64,000 nt of DNA from Tamlana sp. I1 (GTDB lineage Bacteria > Bacteroidota > Bacteroidia > Flavobacteriales > Flavobacteriaceae), in assembly GCF_015355625.1 (NCBI RefSeq), contig NZ_JACLAF010000010.1, positions 124,001 to 188,000 on the forward strand, written 5' to 3'. Shown here in pieces: positions 41,208 to 50,173 of this stretch. A program made the position numbers and the translations under genes. The stretch's first letter is position 1, and every line of letters starts with the position of its first letter. The notes under the pieces are model-generated. The model saw only the letters and a program-made list of their open reading frames with translations, had not been told where the DNA came from and did not search any database.

Positions 41208-42104
41208 ATGGCAATTATTACATTAACAACCGATTTTGGAGAAAAAGATTATTTTGCAGGGGCTACACGAGGCGCGATTTACAGCGAATTATCTGATGTA
41301 ACCATTGTTGATATCTCGCATTCTATTTCGCCTTTTAACATCCCGGAAGCCGCCTATATTATACAAAATGCCTACAGCAGTTTCCCGAAAGGCACCATAC
41401 ATATTATTGGAATTGACTCTGAGATAAACCCTGAAAATAAGCACATTGCCATTAAGCTAGACGATCATTATTTTATTTGTGCCAACAATGGTATTATGAG
41501 TATGATTTGTTCGGAAATTGCACCAGAAAAAATTGTTGAGATAAACATTCACGATAAAATTAGCACCAATTTTCCTGTATTGGATGTTTTTGTAAAAGTA
41601 GCTTGCCACATTGCTCGTGGTGGAACGCTTGATGTTATTGGGAAAAGCATTCCTGAAATTAAACCTATTAAAAACATTGTGCCTTATGTAAATGACGATA
41701 AAACCCAAATTATGGGTAGCGTTATTTATATTGATAATTACGGTAATGTGATAACCAATATTAAGCGTAACTTTTTTGAAAACATACAAAAAGGCCGTGC
41801 TTATGAGATTGCTGCTAGAAACTATAAATTCAATAAAATTAATCAGAAATACAGCGATATCGTTAATTTTGATATTCCTGAAAACAAACGAAATGATGAA
41901 GGCAAAAGGTTAGTGCTTTTTAATTCGGGGAATTTTTTAGAAATTGCAATTTATAAAAGTAATAACGAAACTGTTGGTAGTGCCGCATCCCTTTTAGGAC
42001 TAGGTTTAATGGATACAGTAAGTGTGAAATTTATTCCAGATCCTATTAATTCGGATGCTACTGAATTGCCGCATAATATTCATAAAATTTCCGATTACGA
42101 ATAA
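41208..42104 (+). CDS. S-adenosyl-L-methionine hydrolase / hydroxide adenosyltransferase (DUF62 family)
   Basis: This 298-residue protein starts MAIITLTTDFGEKDYFAG and contains ISPFNIPEAAYIIQNAY and the C-terminal IDNYGNVITNIKRNFF, the pattern of the DUF62/fluorinase superfamily. Bacterial members of this type use water or halide to split SAM into adenosine and methionine, and the conserved Asp, Arg and His active site is expected. The frame can be read from a TTG at 41202, but the ATG at 41208 gives the usual start. A neighbourhood of phoH, this gene and gldF is one I remember from flavobacteria. Confidence 0.9.
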   Translation: MAIITLTTDFGEKDYFAGATRGAIYSELSDVTIVDISHSISPFNIPEAAYIIQNAYSSFPKGTIHIIGIDSEINPENKHIAIKLDDHYFICANNGIMSMICSEIAPEKIVEINIHDKISTNFPVLDVFVKVACHIARGGTLDVIGKSIPEIKPIKNIVPYVNDDKTQIMGSVIYIDNYGNVITNIKRNFFENIQKGRAYEIAARNYKFNKINQKYSDIVNFDIPENKRNDEGKRLVLFNSGNFLEIAIYKSNNETVGSAASLLGLGLMDTVSVKFIPDPINSDATELPHNIHKISDYE

Positions 42105-42111
42105 TAATGGA

Positions 42112-42263
42112 TGGATGAAGACAGAAGACGGGAGACAGAAGACGGGGGACCGGAGACGGGAGACGGGAGACGGATGAAAAAAATGACAGGAGACAGATGA
42201 CAGGAGACCGGAGCCAAAAACAAACAACTAACAACCAATAACCAATAACCAATAACCAATAAC
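42112..42263. repeat. Purine-rich GACGGGA and AACCAAT degenerate tandem repeats
   Basis: About 150 bp between the SAM hydrolase gene and gldF. First comes a G/A-only stretch of GAAGAC/GACGGGAGA/GACAGGAGA units, then AACCAAT repeated about four times and ending 8 bp before the gldF ATG. It is richer in G than its surroundings. Related CCAAAAAC, GGTTATT and AACCAAT units are found at 2778, 3439 and 63450. Confidence 0.7.
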
Positions 42264-42272
42264 CAAAACTAA

Positions 42273-42992
42273 ATGTTCGCCATTTTAAGAAAAGAAATAA
42301 ATTCATTTTTTGCATCGCCCATCGGCTATTTAGTCATTGGTATATTTATCGTACTAAACGGACTATTTTTATGGGTTTTTAAAGGCGAATTCAATATTTT
42401 AGATTATGGTTTTGCCGATTTATCGTCGTTTTTCTTATTAGCGCCTTGGATTCTTATTTTCTTAATTCCCGCGGTGACTATGCGTAGTTTTTCAGATGAA
42501 AAAAAACAAGGTACTTTAGAATTACTGCTTACTAAACCCATCTCGCTTTTCAACATTGTTTTGGGTAAATATTTTGGTGCTTTTATTTTAATATTAATTG
42601 CGCTTTTACCAACGCTACTTTACGTTTATACAGTGTATCAATTAGGAAATCCTGAAGGTAATTTAGATATGGGTAGCACTTTAGGTTCGTATTTCGGACT
42701 TCTATTTTTAGTGGCTGCATACACGGCAATTGGCGTGTTTGCTTCAACGCTTTCAGACAATCAAATCGTGGCTTTTATTTCTGCAGTTTTTATTTGTTTT
42801 CTGTTTTACATTGGTTTTGAAGGTCTTGCCGATATCATTTCTAGTCCGTTTACAGAACAACTTGGCATGAGCGCGCATTTTAAAAGCATGAGCCGCGGGG
42901 TTTTAGACACGCGCGATATATTATATTTTTTAAGCATAACAATCTTCTTTTTAATGCTAACCAAATTAAATTTGAATAAAGCCAACGCATGA
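42273..42992 (+). CDS. gldF: Gliding-motility ABC transporter permease GldF
   Basis: This 239-residue protein is an ABC-2 type permease with about six membrane helices. Its start FAILRKEINSFFASPIGYLV and the loop TMRSFSDEKKQGTLELLLTK are the standard GldF signatures. With GldA and GldG it forms an ABC transporter required for gliding in Flavobacterium johnsoniae, although some strains glide without it. No gldA is in this window. The stop overlaps the next ATG (ATGA) and the downstream gene is a small BamE-like protein rather than gldG. Confidence 0.95.
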   Translation: MFAILRKEINSFFASPIGYLVIGIFIVLNGLFLWVFKGEFNILDYGFADLSSFFLLAPWILIFLIPAVTMRSFSDEKKQGTLELLLTKPISLFNIVLGKYFGAFILILIALLPTLLYVYTVYQLGNPEGNLDMGSTLGSYFGLLFLVAAYTAIGVFASTLSDNQIVAFISAVFICFLFYIGFEGLADIISSPFTEQLGMSAHFKSMSRGVLDTRDILYFLSITIFFLMLTKLNLNKANA

Positions 42993-43474
42993 TTTTAACA
43001 CCTATTTTTATCATTTCAATGTGTATCGTTTTTGTGCTTGTTTGGCTATTCATGAACACCATAGACAAACGCAAATGGCTCACTTTTTTAATTAGTTTAG
43101 TGTTAGCACCTATCGCCTATTTTTATTTGTTTTATCCTGTTTTAAACATATTTAGCAGTTACCATCACGAAAAATATTTCAATGCCGAAGCATGGGCAGA
43201 CCAACCTGAACTCCGTTTTGAAATGCTAGACAATATGGTACAGGATAGTTTGCTTATTGGCAAAAACAAAAACGAAGTAAAATCCCTTTTAGGAAAAAGC
43301 GAATGGTTTGGTTGGGATGATGCCATTAAGGCTAATTCGCAAGATAAATGGAATTATAATTTAGGTTTTAAACCTGGAGCTTTTAATAACAGTCAAGAAT
43401 GTATTGAACTTGATTTTAAAAATGATAAAGTAACCAGTTTAAGAACCTATCAATTAGAAAAAACTTTTGAATAA
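42989..43474 (+). CDS. Membrane protein with BamE-like domain, inserted between gldF and gldG
   Basis: This 161-residue protein has two N-terminal membrane helices (residues 3-20 and 30-52), then an exported-looking domain. Residues about 80-160 (DSLLIGKNKNEVKSLLGKSE, then WNYNLGFKPGAF, IELDFKNDKVTSLRTYQ) follow the SmpA/BamE pattern of a short alpha-beta domain. It overlaps gldF by 4 nt and gldG by 8 nt, so translation of all three is linked. I do not know it as a standard gliding gene; it could be an accessory subunit or an unrelated protein carried in the operon. Confidence 0.7.
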   Translation: MILTPIFIISMCIVFVLVWLFMNTIDKRKWLTFLISLVLAPIAYFYLFYPVLNIFSSYHHEKYFNAEAWADQPELRFEMLDNMVQDSLLIGKNKNEVKSLLGKSEWFGWDDAIKANSQDKWNYNLGFKPGAFNNSQECIELDFKNDKVTSLRTYQLEKTFE

Positions 43475-45134
43475 AAACACAAAACACATATTAATAAGCC
43501 TTATCGTTTTAATAGCGATAAACCTAATTGGCAGTAAAGTTTTTAAACGATTTGACTTAACATCCGATAAACGCTATACGTTAAGCACTTCGGCTATTAA
43601 CACCGTTAAAGACCTTGAATCGCCAATTATTATTGATGTCTTTCTAGAGGGCGATGGTTTTCCTTCGGAATTTAGACGCCTAAAAAAAGAAACCCAGCAA
43701 TTGCTTGAAGAGTTTGCTGCCGAAAACAACAATATCATTTTCAACTTTATTAATCCTATTGAAGAAGATGCCACTCGAGAACGCAATATTCAGCAATTAA
43801 CGCAACGTGGTTTAACACCAATGCAATTGAATGTTACCGAAAACGGAAAATCTTCGCAAGCCTTAATTTTCCCTTGGGCGCTAGCAAGTTATAAAGAAAA
43901 AACAGTTATTATTCCCTTAGTAAAAAATAAAATAGGTGCTTCCCAACAGGAACTAGTAACCAATTCTGTGCAGCATTTAGAGTACGCTTTCGCGGATGGA
44001 TTTAGCAAACTTACTACACCTAAAAAACGAAAAATCGCTATTTTAAAGGGCAACAAACAACTGGAAGACAAATACATTGCCGATTTTGTTAGAAAAATTG
44101 GCGAATACTATTTTATTGCACCTTTTACTTTAGATAGTGTTTCAAAAAACCCGCAAAAAACGCTTCAAGATTTAACAAAATTCGATTTAATTATTTCGGC
44201 AAAACCTACTGAAGCTTTTACGGAGAAGGAAAAACTTGTACTGGATCAATTCACCATGAATGGCGGAAAAAGCCTGTGGTTAATTGATGCTGTTGCGATG
44301 GAAAAAGACAGCTTATACAATGCTAACGGTACTAATGTTGCCATTTCTAGAGATTTAAATCTTACCGATTTCTTTTTTCAGTACGGTGTTCGTGTCAACC
44401 CCGAAATGGTTAGCACCCTGTATTCTGCACCTATTACTCTAGCCATTGGCGAAGGGAGTCAGTCGCAGTTTCAACATTTACAATGGCCCTATTCGCCGCT
44501 GGCGGGCACGAGTAGCCACCACCCTATTGTTAATAATCTAAATTTGGTAAAATTCGATTTCGCGAATCAAATTGACACCCTTAAAAACAACATTAAAAAA
44601 ACCATTTTATTAGAAACTGCGCCTTTAACAAAATTAGAAGGCACGCCGCGTGTGGTAAGTTTAAGCGTGGTGACTAAGGAACAAAACCCAGATGTTTTCA
44701 ACGCTGGAAACCAAACCTTAGCAGTTTTATTAGAAGGCGAATTTAACTCGGTTTATAGCAATCGAATTAAACCGTTTAAACTTTCGAATGAAAAAGATAA
44801 AAGCAGTCCAACCAAAATGATTGTGATTGCCGATGGTGATATTATAAAAAATGATGTTGTTAAAAATGCACCACAAGAATTAGGATTCGACAGATGGACC
44901 GGACAAACCTACGGAAACAAAGAATTTTTACTGAATGCCGTTAATTATTTATTAGACGATAGCGGACTTATAAACATTCGTTCTAGAGAAATAGCAGTTG
45001 CGTTTTTAAATCAGCAAAAAATTGCATCAGAAAAAACCAAGTGGCAACTTGTAAACATTGTACTTCCGTTGGTTTTACTCGCGCTTTTTGGTATTGGTTT
45101 TAATTACTTCAGAAAGAAAAAATACGCTGCCTAA
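43467..45134 (+). CDS. gldG: Gliding-motility protein GldG
   Basis: This 555-residue protein has an N-terminal membrane anchor (residues 8-24, HILISLIVLIAINLIGSK) and then KRFDLTSDKRYTLS, the hallmark of GldG, followed by a large ABC_transp_aux domain and a C-terminal membrane helix (about 528-545). GldG is thought to be the extracellular or periplasmic-facing part of the GldAFG transporter. It starts with TTG inside the previous gene; MNKNTKHIL is the expected family start and no closer ATG exists. dnaN follows after 174 bp, with its own promoter. Confidence 0.94.
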   Translation: MNKNTKHILISLIVLIAINLIGSKVFKRFDLTSDKRYTLSTSAINTVKDLESPIIIDVFLEGDGFPSEFRRLKKETQQLLEEFAAENNNIIFNFINPIEEDATRERNIQQLTQRGLTPMQLNVTENGKSSQALIFPWALASYKEKTVIIPLVKNKIGASQQELVTNSVQHLEYAFADGFSKLTTPKKRKIAILKGNKQLEDKYIADFVRKIGEYYFIAPFTLDSVSKNPQKTLQDLTKFDLIISAKPTEAFTEKEKLVLDQFTMNGGKSLWLIDAVAMEKDSLYNANGTNVAISRDLNLTDFFFQYGVRVNPEMVSTLYSAPITLAIGEGSQSQFQHLQWPYSPLAGTSSHHPIVNNLNLVKFDFANQIDTLKNNIKKTILLETAPLTKLEGTPRVVSLSVVTKEQNPDVFNAGNQTLAVLLEGEFNSVYSNRIKPFKLSNEKDKSSPTKMIVIADGDIIKNDVVKNAPQELGFDRWTGQTYGNKEFLLNAVNYLLDDSGLINIRSREIAVAFLNQQKIASEKTKWQLVNIVLPLVLLALFGIGFNYFRKKKYAA

Positions 45135-45173
45135 ATGTTAATAAGTTTGTTTCCAAATATAAGGTGTTTAGAA

Positions 45174-45181
45174 TATATTTG
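45174..45181 (+). promoter_or_regulatory. -7 promoter element of dnaN
   Basis: TATATTTG is a full match to TAnnTTTG, with a TTG 24 bp upstream (slightly long spacing). It would give dnaN a leader of about 120 nt and separate it from gldG. Confidence 0.45.
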
Positions 45182-45308
45182 TATGAAGCATAATTACAAT
45201 TAAAACTAAGCTAGTTAGATAAAATAAAGAGTGCTTTTAGTCCATTTTAATTGGAAAAACAAAAATCTCTTTACGGCACGAGTCTTAGAAAAATCATAAT
45301 ATTTTCTC

Positions 45309-46427
45309 ATGAAGTTTATAGTATCAAGTACTTATTTATTAAAACAATTACAGGTTTTAGGTGGTGTAATTAACAGTTCGAACACCTTACCAATTTTAGA
45401 TAATTTCTTATTTGAGTTAGACCATAGCCAGCTTACAATTTCGGCAAGCGATTTAGAAACCACCATGGCTTCTAAATTAGAAGTTGAAAGCGATAGCACG
45501 GGTAGCGTTGCCATTCCTGCACGTTTGTTATTAGATACTTTAAAAACATTTCCTGAGCAGCCCTTAACTTTTGTTGTTGAAGATAATAACACGGTTGAAA
45601 TTAGCTCAAATCATGGTAAATATGCTTTAGCTTACGCTGATGGAAAAGAGTTTCCTAAAGCTGTAGCACTAGAAGACCCGAGCAAAACAGTAGTTATTGG
45701 CGATGTTTTAGCAACCGCTATTAGTAAAACCATATTTGCTGCTGGAAACGACGATTTACGCCCTGTTATGAGCGGTGTATTCTTTCAGTTTTCAACCGAA
45801 GGTTTAACTTTTGTTGCTACCGATGCGCATAAATTAGTAAAATATACACGCGAAGATATTAAAGCCAATCAAGTGGCAGAATTTATCATGCCTAAGAAAC
45901 CTTTAAATCTTTTAAAAGGTATTTTAGCAGCTAGCGAAGATGATGTAACGATTGAATATAACGAGTCTAACGCCAAATTTACTTTTGAAAATTCAGAATT
46001 AATTTGCCGTTTAATTGATGGAAAATATCCTAATTACGAAGCGGTTATTCCTAAAGAAAATCCTAACAAATTAGTAATTAACAGAAATCAGTTTTTAAAC
46101 TCTGTGCGTCGTGTTAGTATTTTCTCAAACAAAACAACACACCAAATTCGATTAAAAATTGCAGGAGCCGAACTTAATATTTCTGCGGAAGACATCGATT
46201 ATAGCAACAAAGCTGAAGAGCGTTTAACCTGCGATTATCAAGGTGATGATATGCAAATTGGTTTCAACTCCCGTTTTTTAACTGAAATGTTAAACAATCT
46301 AAATGCTGATGAAGTACAATTAGAGATGAGCATGCCAAATAGAGCTGGAATTTTAACGCCTATTGACGGACTTGACGAAGGTGAACAAGTAACCATGTTG
46401 GTTATGCCTGTGATGTTAAACAGCTAA
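45309..46427 (+). CDS. dnaN: DNA polymerase III beta subunit (sliding clamp)
   Basis: This 372-residue protein forms the ring clamp that holds DNA polymerase III on DNA. The three clamp domains are evident: MKFIVSSTYLLKQLQVLGG at the start, RPVMSGVFFQF in domain 2, and the C-terminal MLVMPVML motif that interacts with polymerase and other partners. The length is normal. It has its own promoter and terminator, so it is monocistronic. It lies 174 bp after gldG. Confidence 0.97.
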   Translation: MKFIVSSTYLLKQLQVLGGVINSSNTLPILDNFLFELDHSQLTISASDLETTMASKLEVESDSTGSVAIPARLLLDTLKTFPEQPLTFVVEDNNTVEISSNHGKYALAYADGKEFPKAVALEDPSKTVVIGDVLATAISKTIFAAGNDDLRPVMSGVFFQFSTEGLTFVATDAHKLVKYTREDIKANQVAEFIMPKKPLNLLKGILAASEDDVTIEYNESNAKFTFENSELICRLIDGKYPNYEAVIPKENPNKLVINRNQFLNSVRRVSIFSNKTTHQIRLKIAGAELNISAEDIDYSNKAEERLTCDYQGDDMQIGFNSRFLTEMLNNLNADEVQLEMSMPNRAGILTPIDGLDEGEQVTMLVMPVMLNS

Positions 46428-46477
46428 TCTATCTATTCTAGTAAAATTTCTGAAAATATTCAGGTGAAAAATATATT

Positions 46478-46510
46478 AAACAGTATCAATTTTTTGATGC
46501 TGTTTTTTTT
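46478..46510 (+). terminator. Terminator of dnaN
   Basis: AACAGTATCAA pairs with TTGATGCTGTT (one mismatch) around a short T loop, followed by T8. It starts about 50 nt after the stop. Confidence 0.75.
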
Positions 46511-46690
46511 ATGACATTCTCATACGGATATAGCTTTGATACCAATTACAACATAACACAATGATTAAATTTTAAACTATTGATTGGTATCATATCACAA
46601 AACTATTGAATACTTTAACTTGACAAAAGCGTTACCGAAAGCTCTTCATGATTAAAAAAGCGTAAAATCTCATCAAAATTAATCACAAAA

Positions 46691-46826
46691 AAGAGGCTGT
46701 CTGAAAAGTCAGTTAAATTTGATTTATCAGATTAAGCTTGTCGAAACCGATATTGATTAGCAATCAGTTAAAAATATTTCGACAGGCTAAATAGGACATC
46801 AAGTATACTTTTCAAACAGCCTCCTT
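46691..46826. repeat. MITE-like palindromic element, copy 2 (inverted relative to copy 1)
   Basis: It begins AAGAGGCTGTCTGAAAAGT and ends with the inverted ACTTTTCAAACAGCCTCC. Reverse-complemented, it follows copy 1 (32466-32594) along the whole length, including GTCGAAATATTTTTAA and CTTGATGTC. It lies in the convergent gap between dnaN and the DUF4136 gene. No transposase frame is inside. Confidence 0.85.
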
Positions 46827-46853
46827 TTTACAAAATAAGTTTTATCCTATACC

Positions 46854-47441
46854 CTATTTTTTAATAGGCTTAACAGGGTAAGATTTCATTAACTTCTTTA
46901 TTTTTCTAGGAATTGTTTTTTCACGTTTCTTTGGCTTTTCATTAACTACAGAAGTGATAACACCTTGCCAAACAAGTTTCTTTGAACCCTCGTCGTACAT
47001 ATCCACTACAAAGGTTCCTTCTTTATAATCGTCTTCATTATAGGTTGTCGTAGCAGAAACCATTCCAGTTCCCATACCCATACCATAACCCCAGCCCCAT
47101 CGGCCCATTCCGTAACCCATACCGCCATTAAAATCGGTATAAGCTGTAGTGCTTGTTTTATTGTTAACCACAATATATAAGGTTACTGCAGCATCACCAC
47201 CTGTTTGCACTAATTTCAATCCTCGACTATCAAATTGAGATTTCATCGCATCGGTGATTCTTTTCTTGTCAAAATCGGTTAAAATTTTGTCGCTATCTTT
47301 TTCCCAACCTGCAAACGAGTAGGTTTTATATTTTGTAAAATCGATAGATTTATCATAATCACTTTTAACCTGAGCAAAAGCAGATACCGATAGTAATAGT
47401 GCAATAAACGGAATACTTAAAAATTTCATTCTTGATTTCAT
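46854..47441 (-). CDS. DUF4136 envelope protein
   Basis: This 195-residue protein has a signal peptide (FLSIPFIALLLSVSAFAQ) and the DUF4136 pattern: DYDKSIDFTKYKTYSFAGW, ITDAMKSQFDSRGLKLV and GTFVVDMYDEGSKKLVWQG. The family is exported, often a lipoprotein, and has no proven function. An insertion at residues about 106-125 is made of Gly, Met, Trp and Tyr (GGMGYGMGRWGWGYGMG), unlike the usual short loop here. The C-terminal 30 residues are very Lys-rich. An outer membrane barrel gene lies upstream on the same strand. Confidence 0.88.
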   Translation of the reverse strand: MKSRMKFLSIPFIALLLSVSAFAQVKSDYDKSIDFTKYKTYSFAGWEKDSDKILTDFDKKRITDAMKSQFDSRGLKLVQTGGDAAVTLYIVVNNKTSTTAYTDFNGGMGYGMGRWGWGYGMGMGTGMVSATTTYNEDDYKEGTFVVDMYDEGSKKLVWQGVITSVVNEKPKKREKTIPRKIKKLMKSYPVKPIKK

Positions 47442-47596
47442 ATTTCAAAATTTAACTAGTTATTATTAATTAATATTAAAGACAAAGTCTTTTCTTTTTT
47501 ATGTTTTTTAATTAGTAGCGTTTTATATTGCTTAAAAGCTCAGTAAATATAAATAATTAAAGCAAACTGAAATTTGAAAAATTTAATAAATAACTG

Positions 47597-48736
47597 TTAA
47601 TTTCTCTGATTCCAAGATGAACCAAAAACGATGTAATAACCAAAATCATTATTCGACCAGGCCACATCCATGCCCACTCTTAATTTAAATTTACGAGCTA
47701 TTAAATATCTAAAACCAGAACCATAGTTGTAAACTAAATTAGCATTGGCGAAGTTCTCATTTTCCTTTACTGCTTTAGCCATTCCTGCAAAACCTACAGC
47801 GCTCCAACGCATAGTAAAATCGTATCGTTGTTCTGTTTCAAATAAATAAGTAGATTTCCCTTGGTATCTCGCTTTTGGCACCCCTCTTAATTCTACCGCT
47901 GGTTCTAAATAAAATGGGCCATCATTACTTTGAAATTCCAACTGTAAGCGAAATCCGCTAACCCAATTGTGCTTCACTTTAATAAATTGAAGCGCTGAAA
48001 TCCTAAGATCCTGGAAATTATAATCACTTCCTGTCCATTGCTCATTTATGTGGTATGTTGAATTAAAAAAGCTCCCCGAATCTGGTGTAAACATAGAATC
48101 GCGACTATCGTATTCCAGAACTAATGCCGGACTACTTAATGTGCTAGATATGTCTTTTTCTTTAACAAAATCTGGTAGGTTTTGAAATTCAAATTCTGGG
48201 GTAATCTCACTATGCATATAAGCATATTCAAGACCCGCATAAAATTTAGTATCCCAAAGCTGCTTCATAAAAGTTAATACAACGGGAGTCGATTTAAAAT
48301 TAAATTCAAATTCCTTTTCACCTTGATTTAATACATTTCTATAGAAATCCATATTTATAGACCCATGGCCTGTAGCAAATGTGTACTTAAATTTATGTTT
48401 GGTATTAAAACCTAAATGATAAATGCCTGCTCCCCAAGATTTATTTGCGGAATAGCCTCCAAAAATAGCGGTAATATTTGGTGGTGTATAGTTTTTAGTG
48501 GGATGCTTATTGGGCTTTATAAAAATAGGACCTCCCATTATTCCAAAATCACCTAAAGCCGGTTCTGTAATAGGTTGAGCAAAAGGGATAAACCCCTGTG
48601 GATTCAATAAAAAATCACTAAAATCTAATTTATTATCTAATGAATCTTTAAAAACATATTTATGCTTTTTTTGTGCCTGTACAGATAAAACAAAAAATAA
48701 ACAGAAAAAGATGAAATAAGAGTAACAATGCTTCAT
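47597..48736 (-). CDS. Outer membrane barrel protein, BamA/Omp85-like without POTRA domains
   Basis: This 379-residue protein has a signal peptide ending VQAQ (residue 21) and a C-terminal region that resembles the Omp85 barrel: LVLEYDSRDSMFTPDSGSFF, then LRGVPKARYQGKSTYLFE and WSAVGFAGMAK. The sequence equivalent to the VRGF loop of BamA reads LRGV. There is no room for POTRA repeats, so it is a short barrel of the bacterial-surface-antigen type. It does not end in an aromatic residue (WNQRN), which is unusual for a barrel. It is read toward the DUF4136 gene with a 155-bp gap. Confidence 0.8.
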   Translation of the reverse strand: MKHCYSYFIFFCLFFVLSVQAQKKHKYVFKDSLDNKLDFSDFLLNPQGFIPFAQPITEPALGDFGIMGGPIFIKPNKHPTKNYTPPNITAIFGGYSANKSWGAGIYHLGFNTKHKFKYTFATGHGSINMDFYRNVLNQGEKEFEFNFKSTPVVLTFMKQLWDTKFYAGLEYAYMHSEITPEFEFQNLPDFVKEKDISSTLSSPALVLEYDSRDSMFTPDSGSFFNSTYHINEQWTGSDYNFQDLRISALQFIKVKHNWVSGFRLQLEFQSNDGPFYLEPAVELRGVPKARYQGKSTYLFETEQRYDFTMRWSAVGFAGMAKAVKENENFANANLVYNYGSGFRYLIARKFKLRVGMDVAWSNNDFGYYIVFGSSWNQRN

Positions 48737-49029
48737 TACAATCGATTTATATGTAAATGTACTAATTAGATATTTATTTTATAAAACCATATTTCCTATT
48801 ACTATTAATGAATCAGAATAAGTTATTTAAAAACATCAAATTATACATCATCATAAAAATAATAAAACAAAAACTAACAGACATTTAAAACCACGCATTT
48901 ATGAATAATAGCATAACCAAACCCCTTCAATATTTGTTTTAAAAATTAGCATAATAATAAGAAGCATTGTATTTTCGGCACAATAAAAACAAACAGTAAC
49001 GTTATCATTTAAAATTTAACCCATTCTAT

Positions 49030-49785
49030 ATGCCTCGTTTAACTTTCTTGCTTATTTTATTGATTTCTGTGTTTACTTATGCTCAAAATGACGCCATTGG
49101 AGCACATGAAAAACTTACGTTTACAGCATCTTATAACATGTCTGGCATCTTAACCGATTTGGCCGAAGTAACCATGGAAACAAGTCCTGTAAAAACATCG
49201 AAAGCCACTTTATTACGATTAAAATGTACGGCAACCACATACAGCAAATGGGATAATTTTTTCAAAATTAGAGATTTATACGAAAGCTACGTAAATCCTA
49301 AAACCCTTACCCCTTATTTGTATAACCGTGATATTAATGAAGGTGGTTATTACAAAAACATGAAATACACCTATAGCCATAAAAGCCATACGGTAAAAAC
49401 GGTTCAGAAAAAACGTAATAATAATGTTGAAAACAAAACGGTAAGCATTGGTGCGAATACTAAGGATGTGATTTCTACGCTATACAGCATCAGATTATTA
49501 GATTTTGAAACCATGGCTGTTGGAACATCAAAATCATTCAACATTATTTTTGATCGTGAAGAAGCGAAAGCACAAATAAAATATTTAGGAACCGAAACTA
49601 TTTCTACGGCTTTAGGGAGCAAAAAATGTCATAAAATCGCTTTAGGCTCGTCACAGTCGAACGCAGTAAAAGGCACCTTATATTTTACGGCCGATGCCAA
49701 TAAAATTCCTGTTTACGGAAAATTTAAAATTCCTGTTGGTAATGGCGAATTAAAAATTAAATCGGCTTCAGGACTTAAAAACTAA
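49030..49785 (+). CDS. DUF3108 periplasmic protein
   Basis: This 251-residue protein has a signal peptide (PRLTFLLILLISVFTYAQ) and a DUF3108 domain: AHEKLTFTASYNMSGILTDL, the repeated strands around YESYVNPKTLTPYLYNRDIN and the C-terminal IPVYGKFKIPVGNGELKIKS. The predicted fold is all-beta. Its function is unknown; relatives in proteobacteria are thought to be involved with sugars or the envelope. A small membrane protein follows 7 nt downstream and is probably co-translated. About 290 bp of AT-rich DNA precede it without a clear promoter. Confidence 0.87.
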   Translation: MPRLTFLLILLISVFTYAQNDAIGAHEKLTFTASYNMSGILTDLAEVTMETSPVKTSKATLLRLKCTATTYSKWDNFFKIRDLYESYVNPKTLTPYLYNRDINEGGYYKNMKYTYSHKSHTVKTVQKKRNNNVENKTVSIGANTKDVISTLYSIRLLDFETMAVGTSKSFNIIFDREEAKAQIKYLGTETISTALGSKKCHKIALGSSQSNAVKGTLYFTADANKIPVYGKFKIPVGNGELKIKSASGLKN

Positions 49786-49792
49786 ACATAAA

Positions 49793-50173
49793 ATGAAAAA
49801 ACTTTTTACCATACTAGCCCTTGTTTTAGCAGTTTTAACGGTTATTTTTGCGGTTTTACCACTATCTAACCTAGCTATTTTTCCTGGAATTCCTGCATTA
49901 ATATTCGGAATTGCCGCTTACTTTTTATCAAAAAAAACAGGCGAAATAAAAAAAAGTATTCAATTTTCTATACTACTCACGGCTTTGGCTTTAATTTTAG
50001 CAACCTACAAAGCTGCATTCACCAAAACTGAAGTTGCCAACACCGAAACTTTAGAAGCCACAGAAACCAAACTTGAAGAAGAATCGATTGAAGAATTAGA
50101 AGGTCTTGAACTAGATGATATCGAAATTGATGATTCTGAATTGGAAGGTGTTGAAATTGATATGGAGGAATAG
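49793..50173 (+). CDS. Small membrane protein with acidic tail, unknown
   Basis: This 126-residue protein has two or three hydrophobic segments (residues 3-25, 28-44 and 57-70) and a C-terminal tail of about 45 residues dominated by Glu and Asp, with ELEGLELDDIEIDDSELEGV near the end. No family is recognised. It starts 7 nt after the DUF3108 stop, so it is very likely expressed together with it. The tail could bind cations or a basic partner at the membrane, but that is speculation. Confidence 0.75.
   Translation: MKKLFTILALVLAVLTVIFAVLPLSNLAIFPGIPALIFGIAAYFLSKKTGEIKKSIQFSILLTALALILATYKAAFTKTEVANTETLEATETKLEEESIEELEGLELDDIEIDDSELEGVEIDMEE

Noticed and set aside
42006-42315. Antisense frames rich in Ser, Pro and Leu over the repeat tract before gldF
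   Set aside because: They translate the purine-rich repeats and have no conserved features.
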